DNA of 32,041 nt, from assembly GCA_944392955.1 (NCBI GenBank), contig CALXYK010000014.1:1-32041 (forward strand), written 5' to 3'. Below the pieces are notes generated by a model. The model made no database searches and had not been told where the DNA came from. It saw only the letters and a program-made list of their open reading frames with translations. The stretch comes from an uncultured Alphaproteobacteria bacterium. Its GTDB lineage: Bacteria; Pseudomonadota; Alphaproteobacteria; Rs-D84; CACZYB01. Every line of letters begins with the position of its first letter. Position 1 is the first letter of the stretch. This document shows, piece by piece, positions 25,113-32,041 of this stretch. The translations under genes and the position numbers were made by a program.

Positions 25113-25961
25113 TTAGTCATCTTTTCTTTCTAAACGACCTGCATATTCTATTAAAAGATCGCCTGATTCCTTTACATGATTTAGGTTAACCATTCCTTGG
25201 GCATGATAACCACAATCAACATGATGTATTTCACCTGTAACACCACTGGACATATTTGAAAGTAGGTAAAGTCCAGTTTTTGATACATCTTCCATTGTCA
25301 TATTTCTGCCTAAGAAAGAATTATATTCGTTCCATTTCATCATCAATTTGAAATCGTCTATACCTGATGCTGCAAGTGTTTTAATTGGACCTGCGGAGAT
25401 TGCATTTACCCTTATGCCCTTATGTCCTAAATCTGATGCAAGATAACGAACAGAAGCATCAAGTGCAGATTTCGCAACTCCCATAACATTATAGTTTGGA
25501 ATGTATGTTTCACCACCTAGGTATGTAAGGGTTACACAAGAACCTCCTTCGTTCATTATTTTTGATGCCCTACGGCATAAATCTGTGAATGAATAAACGG
25601 AAATATCCATAGTGTTTTTGAAATTTTCCCTTGTTGTTTTTTCTACATATAGACCTGACAACTCTTCTTTACTTGAAAAAGCAACTGCATGTAGAAGGAA
25701 GTCTATCTTACCGAATTTTTTTTCTACTTCTGCAAAAAATGCATCTAATGAAGCATCATCTTGAACATTTGCAGGCATAATCACAGGTGCATTTATTGAT
25801 TCACCTAATGGGCGAACCCTTTTTTCCATTATGTCGCCCATATAGTTTAGGGCAACTTCGGCACCTGCCTCGTGAACAGCCTGTGCAATACCCCAAGCCA
25901 TTGATTTTTCGTTTGCTACTCCAAAAATTATACCTTTTTTACCTTCCATTATTCCAGCCAT
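25113..25961 (-). CDS. fabI: Enoyl-[acyl-carrier-protein] reductase (NADH), FabI type
   Basis: 282 residues, full length for the family. The nucleotide-binding G-V-A-N-E-K-S-M-A-W-G-I-A (14-26) and the FabI active site Y147 (TYLGGE), Y157-x6-K164 (NYNVMGVAK) are intact. It catalyses the last reduction of each fatty-acid elongation cycle in the cytosol and is the target of triclosan-type inhibitors. I start at the ATG at 25961, which has GGAGG eight bases upstream; an ATG five codons earlier overlaps that ribosome-binding site. A TATAAT box lies about 55 bp upstream and a UUCG terminator follows. Confidence 0.96.
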   Translation of the reverse strand: MAGIMEGKKGIIFGVANEKSMAWGIAQAVHEAGAEVALNYMGDIMEKRVRPLGESINAPVIMPANVQDDASLDAFFAEVEKKFGKIDFLLHAVAFSSKEELSGLYVEKTTRENFKNTMDISVYSFTDLCRRASKIMNEGGSCVTLTYLGGETYIPNYNVMGVAKSALDASVRYLASDLGHKGIRVNAISAGPIKTLAASGIDDFKLMMKWNEYNSFLGRNMTMEDVSKTGLYLLSNMSSGVTGEIHHVDCGYHAQGMVNLNHVKESGDLLIEYAGRLERKDD

Positions 25962-26015
25962 ATTAAAAACCTCCATTTATTTAAACTGGTTAATATTGAT
26001 ATTCTTTCCTATGTT

Positions 26016-26021
26016 ATTATA
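26016..26021 (-). promoter_or_regulatory. -10 box of the fabI promoter
   Basis: The reverse strand reads TATAAT at this place, giving a transcription start near 26009 and a leader of about 48 bases before the fabI ATG. A -35 box is not convincing (TTATCT at 17 bases spacing). Confidence 0.4.
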
Positions 26022-26084
26022 AAATCTCTGTAAAAGCAAGATAATTTTATTTTTAACTTTTTATATAAGAATTTAAAAATTTTA

Positions 26085-26113
26085 TAGAAACATTTATAAT
26101 TTTATGTTATAAT
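26085..26113 (+). promoter_or_regulatory. Extended -10 promoter of the outer-membrane protein pair
   Basis: TAGAAA (26085-26090) and TATAAT (26108-26113) are spaced by 17 bases, with TG one base before the -10 box. The start would be near 26120, and AAGGAG precedes the ATG at 26138. Confidence 0.6.
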
Positions 26114-26137
26114 GTTTTCAGAGTTAAGGAGTATAGT

Positions 26138-27622
26138 ATGTCAAATTTATCAAATTACTTTAAAAAAGCATTAGTTTGTTTGTGCTCTGGGACAGGTATA
26201 TTTTATTCTTTGTCAGCCAATGCAGAAGGGTCTCCTATTTACTATGACTCTTTTTATGAAGACTATTACAAGGCTTTTCCTGATGCTAAACCTAAGAAAA
26301 AGGAAACTAAAGTTAATGTTACTCCTCAACAGGTTGCAATGGATCCCTATGTTCAATATCAAACAACTGGATTTTATAATCAAAATGTGATGCCTATGGC
26401 TTCGTTTTACCAAAGTGTAGAACATGATCCTTCTAAATGGGATATTGAAGTCCAGATGAAAAAAACCTATGGTCAATTTATGTTTGAAACTGATGTGGGT
26501 TCTGTACTTAATTGGGATGAATTGGACTCTACTGAAACTATATTTAAAGTTTCCCGTGATTTTATGATTAAAAATAGGCAATATGTGTTTACTGCTACCT
26601 ATGGAACTGGTAGTGGTTCTACGACAAGAACTTCTGATGATGATATTTATAATGAGGCTCATATAATTTCTTTGGGTAGTGGAGATGTGGATTTAAGTAG
26701 TTGGTCTATTGCTTTTGGTATGCGAAATTTATGGAGATTGGGAAATTGGGATATTACTCCTTATGTAGGTTATAAAAAGAAGAAACAAGAATTTACTATG
26801 AAGGATCATGCGACACCTTTCACCTTTGCTTTGGAGTATTTCTGTGGCTTTGCAGATGATGGTGGTGTGGTCAATATTGATGGAAATGTTTATGAAAATG
26901 TTTGTACCTCGGGTATAAATTTGCTTGATCATGTAGATGAATCTTATTGGCAAAATTATATGTACTATATAGATGATAATGGGTATGAAATAACAGGTGA
27001 AACAGTTAGTAGCGCAGATATGACTATACCTGGATATGTTGCAAATCAAGGTGTTATCAACCTTATGTATGGCGATCAAATTTATCAACAGGATTATTGT
27101 TATTATACTGATACAGAGGCTGGACAATCAGGTAGAAGAGTTTGTATTTCGGCTGCGGATAATGGGGCTGCTTTGTTAAATGCTTTTGGTGGTGTATCTT
27201 CTGTATTTATTGCCGATGGTATCACACATATGTATTTTGTTGATTGGTCAGGTCCTTTTGTTGGACTTAATTTAGAAAGAAAAATATCCAATCGCGAGGA
27301 GGTAACTCTTTATGCTGAATATTTCCTTCCTCATTACAAAGTTTGGGGAAATTGGCCAAACAGAACTGATTGGATGCATGATCCTTCGTTTATAGATGAA
27401 GGCGGTAGTGGTTTAGGTTTATTATTAAATCTTAATTACAAATATTTAATAAAAAATAATATTCAATTTGTCCTTGGTGCAGAATATGAATATTTAGAAA
27501 ATAGTAATGCTGATACCACACTTTTCTTTGCTGATGGAACCGTTGGGTTCTATCCTGCATCGGTTGTAAAATCCAGGTGGCAAAGTTATGGGGTAAATTT
27601 GGGACTCACATTTAAATTTTAA
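26138..27622 (+). CDS. Outer-membrane beta-barrel protein (first of a tandem pair)
   Basis: 494 residues. A signal peptide ends in S-A-N-A, with cleavage expected before E30. The mature N-terminus is very Tyr/Phe/Asp-rich (YYDSFYEDYYKAF). The rest alternates hydrophobic and polar residues in barrel-strand fashion (WDIEVQMKKTYGQFMFETDVG, WSIAFGMRNLW, WDITPYVGYKKK) and ends in G-L-T-F-K-F, the C-terminal aromatic needed for BAM-dependent insertion. Two Cys-bounded segments, C near residue 234 to C near 255 and C near 325 to C near 339, look like disulfide-closed external loops. Specific function (porin, adhesin, other) is unknown. AAGGAG supports the start; the next gene follows after 13 bases. 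Confidence 0.82.
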   Translation: MSNLSNYFKKALVCLCSGTGIFYSLSANAEGSPIYYDSFYEDYYKAFPDAKPKKKETKVNVTPQQVAMDPYVQYQTTGFYNQNVMPMASFYQSVEHDPSKWDIEVQMKKTYGQFMFETDVGSVLNWDELDSTETIFKVSRDFMIKNRQYVFTATYGTGSGSTTRTSDDDIYNEAHIISLGSGDVDLSSWSIAFGMRNLWRLGNWDITPYVGYKKKKQEFTMKDHATPFTFALEYFCGFADDGGVVNIDGNVYENVCTSGINLLDHVDESYWQNYMYYIDDNGYEITGETVSSADMTIPGYVANQGVINLMYGDQIYQQDYCYYTDTEAGQSGRRVCISAADNGAALLNAFGGVSSVFIADGITHMYFVDWSGPFVGLNLERKISNREEVTLYAEYFLPHYKVWGNWPNRTDWMHDPSFIDEGGSGLGLLLNLNYKYLIKNNIQFVLGAEYEYLENSNADTTLFFADGTVGFYPASVVKSRWQSYGVNLGLTFKF

Positions 27623-27635
27623 GGGTTATGTTTAA

Positions 27636-28520
27636 ATGAAGAATACTTTTGTAAAATTTGCTTTTTTATTAGGATGCATTTCATCCATTCCTGCATTCGC
27701 AGATGAATATGATAATTATTATGTGCAATATATGTATGAAAATTATGTAGGAAAAAGAAGAGCAAGACCAGTTGAATTTGATATATTAGAACAAAACCTG
27801 AAAGAAAATAAAAATATTCAGATGCCTCAGGTCATAGATGAAAAAGACCTAGGGAATACTGATACAAAACAGACTTATCATTTAGATTTTGATACAAGAT
27901 TTTATCTGCAATTAAATGCAGGTGTAAGTCAACTAAATAAGTATAAATTAAACTTTGCTAATTATTCTTTGAACAAAGCAAAAATGGAAAATGATACCAA
28001 TGAGTTTTCTTATGGACTTTCGTTAGGTTGGGCATTTGAAAATTGGAATGTAGAAATAGAGGCAAACAAAGTCAAATATGGCAAAGTAGAAACAAGTGAT
28101 ATAAATAAAACTTTCTTAATAGAATATAATAACAAACTTGATATTATGGATTTGGGTGGAAATATTACTTATAATATTTTAAATCCAAAGACAAATAGAC
28201 TTGTTCCTTTTGTAGGGGTAGGATTGGGATATTCAATATTTAAAATAGCAGATTTTGGTCAGGTATGGGCAAAAGATGGGGTGCCAGTAGAAGCAGGAAC
28301 CGAAGGTGCCGTAGCAACAAACTTTGAAAGTGGTTATGAAGAAACTAATCCATGGTATACAAAAGTTATGGCTGGCTTAAATATTGCTGTATCTGACAGG
28401 GTAAATTTACTTGTATCTGTTGATTATAAAATGTATGAAGATATTACAACTGATAACAATCTAGAATTTTCTGATATAAATAGTTTAAATGCAAACTTAG
28501 GGTTGAGGCTTAATTTCTAA
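27636..28520 (+). CDS. Outer-membrane beta-barrel protein (second of a tandem pair)
   Basis: 294 residues. A signal peptide ends in A-F-A (cut before D23). The mature N-terminus again has a Tyr-rich, acidic stretch (DEYDNYYVQYMYENY) followed by a basic patch (GKRRARP), like its upstream neighbour. Strands such as FDTRFYLQLNAGVSQL, FSYGLSLGWAFENW, VPFVGVGLGYSIF, VMAGLNIAVSD and VNLLVSVDYKMYED, and the final N-L-G-L-R-L-N-F, fit an eight-stranded OmpA/OmpW-like or OMP_b-brl barrel. It is probably cotranscribed with the first barrel gene. Its last 24 bases overlap the convergent peptidase gene. Confidence 0.82.
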   Translation: MKNTFVKFAFLLGCISSIPAFADEYDNYYVQYMYENYVGKRRARPVEFDILEQNLKENKNIQMPQVIDEKDLGNTDTKQTYHLDFDTRFYLQLNAGVSQLNKYKLNFANYSLNKAKMENDTNEFSYGLSLGWAFENWNVEIEANKVKYGKVETSDINKTFLIEYNNKLDIMDLGGNITYNILNPKTNRLVPFVGVGLGYSIFKIADFGQVWAKDGVPVEAGTEGAVATNFESGYEETNPWYTKVMAGLNIAVSDRVNLLVSVDYKMYEDITTDNNLEFSDINSLNANLGLRLNF

Positions 28521-29309
28521 TATTGCATAACCTAAATACCTAGGCCAACGTTGAAGAAGTTTTGTATATTCAAGGAAGTTTTCATCAGTAACTTTTCCGT
28601 GTCGTTGTGATGCATGTCTTATAAAAACATCATCTCCCTTTTTAAATAAAAAACCAGTATGAGAAACATCTAATTCTGTACCCAATTTTTTATTCAAATT
28701 ATCATCATAAATTATAGTCATAAATATATATGGTTTATCAACGTATATAGAAAATGCATCTATGTTATTTACAAAATATGCAAGAGGTATATATTTTATT
28801 TTAACTACCTCTATTTCCTTGTTGGGGAAATCCCTATGATGAATAGTTTTAAACCAATTATATCTGTTAAGTTTTGTTTCTGAAATGCTGACAGGTAGAT
28901 TAAAAATTTCTGTTGAAATTTTTTCACTTATATTTTTTACTAGCCAATCATTATTATTAAGCCAGTCGGGATTTTGAAAATGATTTCGCGTGGAAAATCT
29001 TACATCTGAATCTTTATACCGAATCTTTATAATTGTGTTTTTCAAATCTTTTTCATTAGATGTAATAGATTTTGCCAAAACGGTTTCTACGAATGTTAAA
29101 CAATCAAATTGATCAAACCTATATAATGGATCAATATCAACTAAACCTTCGGGGCCTTCACCTAATGGATCCAATGCATAAGGGACATCTTTGAATTCTT
29201 CTGAAACTTGCAACAATTTATCGTTTACAGATACAGAATTCGCATAGGACAAAGGACAAACTTGAAGAAAAAATATTATTATAAATGTTGTTATATATAT
29301 TTTTTTCAT
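28497..29309 (-). CDS. DUF1460 family exported cysteine peptidase-like protein (NlpC/P60 fold)
   Basis: 270 residues from the ATG at 29309; twelve upstream codons would place charged residues in front of the signal peptide (1-23, cut after SYA), so I left them out. RFDQFDCLTFVETVLA holds the catalytic Cys of the DUF1460 (N-acetylmuramoyl-L-alanine amidase-like) family, preceded by the typical 'G-x-G-x-E-G-x-x-D-x-D-P-L-Y-R-F-D'. V-S-H-T-G-F-L-F supplies the His and I-R-H-A-S-Q follows, as usual. The enzyme would act on peptidoglycan or its fragments in the periplasm. The ribosome-binding site is weak. It converges on and overlaps the second barrel gene by 24 bases. Confidence 0.87.
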   Translation of the reverse strand: MKKIYITTFIIIFFLQVCPLSYANSVSVNDKLLQVSEEFKDVPYALDPLGEGPEGLVDIDPLYRFDQFDCLTFVETVLAKSITSNEKDLKNTIIKIRYKDSDVRFSTRNHFQNPDWLNNNDWLVKNISEKISTEIFNLPVSISETKLNRYNWFKTIHHRDFPNKEIEVVKIKYIPLAYFVNNIDAFSIYVDKPYIFMTIIYDDNLNKKLGTELDVSHTGFLFKKGDDVFIRHASQRHGKVTDENFLEYTKLLQRWPRYLGYAILEIKPQP

Positions 29310-29493
29310 AGTTTTTATTACTTTATTATGTCTAAATATAAACATATTTTAAATCATATTAAAAAAAAAACAATTTTTATTTTATATAGGATTTAAGATT
29401 TAGTTCTTAAATTCATTTTTTTTTAAAATTTTAATGACTTTTTCAGAACATAATATTATTATATATAAAGTTTCAAAATAAGGGCCTACATAA

Positions 29494-30642
29494 ATGTTTA
29501 AAAATAAAAATGTTCTTTTGATTGCTTCTTCTTTAGAAAGTGGACCAATAGATAAATCTGTTATTGATATTGCTATTATCCTTAAAAAAAATGGATTTGT
29601 TGTATCTGTGATTTCTGCTGGTGGAAAGATGGTGAAGGAATTGAAAAAAGAAGGTATAGACCATTATCTTCTTCCTGTGAATTCCAATGACTTTTTTGTA
29701 GTCAGAAGAAATATTAAAAAAATTTCTGAAATAGTAAAATTAAATGCTATATCTTTGATACATGCATTTACTCCACACTCTGCATTTTATGCATATAAAA
29801 TGTCAAAACTTAATAAAATACCTTACATATCTTCTTTCTCAAAAATTTACAAAAGAACATTTTGGCCTTTTGTAAAAAAGAAAGTTAATTACTTGGCAAA
29901 AGGTAGAGTTGTTATAGTGCCTAGTGAATATATGGCTTCGTTTATTCAAATTGCTTATAAAGTTCAAAATAAAAGAATTGTTATAATACCTCAGTGGGTA
30001 GATACCGATCTTTTTAATGCTTATAATGTAAGTGCTGAACGAATCATTTCAACTGCTTCGGATTTAAGATTACCAGAGGAGCATTTTATTATAACAACCA
30101 TTGGAAAATTAGAAAAGGCAAAGGGGCAAGCCTTACTTATAACTGCTATCTCTAAATTACCAGTAGAAATAAGAAATAAAATAAGATGTGTCATAATTGG
30201 CTCTTTTAAAGAACATAAAAGATATAAAAATGAATTAGAAAAACTGATTTCAAAACTTGGTGTGGAAGGAATTATTCATTTGGCTGGGGAAACAAATGAT
30301 ACTCCTGCATTGTTAATGTTAAGTGATGTATATGTTGCAACCAATGTGGAACCTAAGGCGGGAATGATTACCTTATTAGAAGCCCAAAGTTTAGGTAGGC
30401 CGATAATTGCTTCTAATATAGGTGCCACACCTGAGTATGTGTTGGATAATCAAACTGCTAGATTATTTGATGTCAATAATGTAAATGAATTAATAGATGC
30501 TATTGTATGGTCTATGAAAATAACTGAAGAAGAGAGAAATGAAATATCTCAAAAACTTTCTACTAATGTAAGGTTGAATTTTTCAAAAACTCTTTTACCT
30601 CAGCGAGTTGTGGATATTTATAATTATATACTAAATAAATAA
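29494..30642 (+). CDS. Glycosyltransferase family 4 (GT-B fold)
   Basis: 382 residues without signal peptide. The N-terminal half has the pattern G-P-x-D-K-S-V-x-D-I-A-x-x-L and HAFTPHSAFYA of a GT4 acceptor domain. The C-terminal half shows IGKLEKAKGQALLI, VVIIGSFKEHK-like strand and loop, and EPKAGMITLLEAQSLGRPIIAS with GATPEYV, the donor-nucleotide region. The usual E-x7-E motif is stretched here (E, then nine residues, then E). Such enzymes add sugars to lipopolysaccharide, capsule or other glycans at the cytoplasmic face of the inner membrane. The sugar is unknown. AAGGG lies upstream of the ATG. Glycogen synthase follows 22 bases downstream, so a role in glucan metabolism is possible but not shown. 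Confidence 0.88.
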   Translation: MFKNKNVLLIASSLESGPIDKSVIDIAIILKKNGFVVSVISAGGKMVKELKKEGIDHYLLPVNSNDFFVVRRNIKKISEIVKLNAISLIHAFTPHSAFYAYKMSKLNKIPYISSFSKIYKRTFWPFVKKKVNYLAKGRVVIVPSEYMASFIQIAYKVQNKRIVIIPQWVDTDLFNAYNVSAERIISTASDLRLPEEHFIITTIGKLEKAKGQALLITAISKLPVEIRNKIRCVIIGSFKEHKRYKNELEKLISKLGVEGIIHLAGETNDTPALLMLSDVYVATNVEPKAGMITLLEAQSLGRPIIASNIGATPEYVLDNQTARLFDVNNVNELIDAIVWSMKITEEERNEISQKLSTNVRLNFSKTLLPQRVVDIYNYILNK

Positions 30643-30664
30643 AAATTTTTATAGGAGGGAAAAA

Positions 30665-32041
30665 TTGAAAACACTTTTTGTAACATCAGAGTTATTTCCA
30701 TTTAATAAAACTGGTGGCCTTGGTGATGTTTCTGCTTGGCTTCCACTATCGTTAAAAAAGGCTGGTATTGACATAAGGTATTTGATGCCTGCTTTTCCTG
30801 CGGTGTTGCAAAATTTTTCTGAATTGACTCCTGTTTATAAATTTGAAAATAAGTTTAAAGCAAAAGAAATAAACGTTTATAAGGGAACAATTAAAGGCAA
30901 TCCTATAAAATTTTATTTAGTAGAGGCTCCTGAATTATTTTTAAGGGCCGGAAGTCCCTACTCTGATGTATGTGGAAATGCTTGGGGGGATAATCACATA
31001 AGGTATGCAGCATTCTCGTGGGTTGCTGCCCAATTCGTGGAAAAAAATATTGATAACTGGACTCCTGATGTAATTCATACTAATGACTGGATGACAGGAT
31101 TGGTTTCTGCATATATAGAAGTAATTAAAAGAAGAAATCCTAATGTAAAAACATCTTCTGTCTTTACTATTCACAATCTTGCATTTCAGGGATTATATCC
31201 TTTCTCTTGTTATGAAGATTTGGATTTACCTAACTATATGTTTAATGAAAATGGCTTAGAGTTTTATAGGCAAATTTCATTTTTAAAGGCAGGTATCGCA
31301 TTTGCAGATAAAATTACTACGGTTAGCCCTACCTATGCAAACGAGATACAAACAAATGAATTTGGTTGTGGATTACAAGGAACTTTGATACAAAGGAAAG
31401 ATGCCCTAACCGGAATTTTAAATGGTGTTGATTATTCAATTTGGAATCCTGAAACTGACAAATATATATATGAAAACTACTCTAAAAATAATTTTGCTCA
31501 GGGTAAAAAAGTCAATAAAGAATACTTACAGGAAAGACTTGGCATACTTAAAAATTCAAAGATACCTGTATTTTCTATATTAAGCAGACTTACCGAACAA
31601 AAAGGTATCGATATATTGATAGATTCAATCCCTGCTATTTTGATGAATAATGTGCAATTGGTTATAATGGGAACAGATCAAGGAAATTATTTACCTAGAC
31701 TTAGAAATGTTGCAAAACAATATCCAGAGCAATTCGCTGTGATTGATTTTGATGAAGATTTTTCACATCAGGTAATCGCAGGATCTGATGTTTTGATTAA
31801 CCCTGCTAGGTTTGAACCTTGCGGACTTACTCAAATGTTTGCTATGCGCTATGGGACCATTCCTTTTGCAAGAAGAACGGGGGGATTAGTAGACTCTATT
31901 ATTGATGCTAATTTCCAAAATACTATTGTCAATAATACTGCTACTGGCTTTTTATTTGATAATTATTCTGTTCATGATTTTGTTTATGGTATAAATAGAA
32001 TCTTTAATACATATAAAAATGAAAAGAAAGTATGGGAAAAA
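30665..32041 (+). CDS. glgA: Glycogen synthase, ADP-glucose type (GT5), 3' end cut by the window
   Basis: The frame is open from a TTG at 30665, which has AGGAGG a few bases upstream, to the last base, giving 459 residues of an enzyme normally about 480 long. The start K-T-L-F-V-T-S-E and K-T-G-G-L-G-D-V is the ADP-glucose-binding signature of GlgA; HTNDWMTGL, TIHNLAFQG, TVSPTYANEIQ, NGVDYSIWNP, SRLTEQKG and NPARFEPCGLTQMFAMRYG followed by RRTGGLVDS complete the GT5 pattern. It elongates alpha-1,4-glucan from ADP-glucose in the cytosol, a carbon store that suits a fermenter. Use of TTG is notable but no ATG precedes the conserved N-terminus. It is probably in an operon with the GT4 gene. Confidence 0.95.
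   Translation, partial: MKTLFVTSELFPFNKTGGLGDVSAWLPLSLKKAGIDIRYLMPAFPAVLQNFSELTPVYKFENKFKAKEINVYKGTIKGNPIKFYLVEAPELFLRAGSPYSDVCGNAWGDNHIRYAAFSWVAAQFVEKNIDNWTPDVIHTNDWMTGLVSAYIEVIKRRNPNVKTSSVFTIHNLAFQGLYPFSCYEDLDLPNYMFNENGLEFYRQISFLKAGIAFADKITTVSPTYANEIQTNEFGCGLQGTLIQRKDALTGILNGVDYSIWNPETDKYIYENYSKNNFAQGKKVNKEYLQERLGILKNSKIPVFSILSRLTEQKGIDILIDSIPAILMNNVQLVIMGTDQGNYLPRLRNVAKQYPEQFAVIDFDEDFSHQVIAGSDVLINPARFEPCGLTQMFAMRYGTIPFARRTGGLVDSIIDANFQNTIVNNTATGFLFDNYSVHDFVYGINRIFNTYKNEKKVWEK

Overview
The window is strongly AT-rich bacterial DNA, densely coding, with no RNA genes, insertion sequences or CRISPR arrays that I can see. Several genes point to an alphaproteobacterium: a CcrM-type GANTC DNA methyltransferase with its C-terminal extension, a small ribbon-helix-helix protein of the type common in that class, and a tandem array of long VirB6-like proteins as known from Rickettsiales-type type IV secretion systems (T4SS). 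A D-lactate dehydrogenase-type enzyme, a glycogen synthase and the low GC suggest a fermentative, host-associated or gut lineage. The lineage is inference; no marker in the window settles it.

Layout. Bases 1-3938 hold housekeeping and envelope genes: the first codons of a probable ferredoxin (minus), a Bax-inhibitor-1 family membrane protein (minus), ccrM (plus), a periplasmic VanX-like D,D-dipeptidase (minus) and a divergent D-2-hydroxyacid dehydrogenase (plus). A perfect 9-bp inverted repeat frames the dehydrogenase promoter. A bidirectional terminator at about 3958-3988 closes this part.

Bases 3987-13944 are one six-gene minus-strand operon: an 88-residue membrane protein followed by five consecutive VirB6/TrbL-like proteins (551, 675, 663, 510 and 833 residues). 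Their genes abut or overlap. All five keep the same four-cysteine pattern (CxxC, then two more Cys) predicted to face the periplasm, although they are otherwise very divergent. Back to back with it, from a promoter whose -10 box overlaps that of the VirB6 operon, runs a five-gene plus-strand operon (14019-17689): an acidic soluble protein, a two-TM protein with a possible degenerate NERD-like domain, an unknown 188-residue protein, a SUKH (SMI1/KNR4-like) protein and a ribbon-helix-helix protein. No virB4, virB8-B11 or virD4 lies in the window. The divergent pair of operons is the part I regard as potentially undescribed: a multi-VirB6 secretion module with a linked SUKH gene that may be an effector/immunity locus.

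Bases 17692-32041 return to envelope and core functions: an AsmA-family protein (minus), uvrB, a WG-repeat protein, a small lipoprotein, an unknown secreted coiled-coil protein (minus), fabI (minus) with a UUCG-loop terminator, two outer-membrane beta-barrel proteins in tandem, a DUF1460/NlpC-P60-like peptidase (minus), a GT4 glycosyltransferase and the first 459 codons of glycogen synthase, which runs off the window end.
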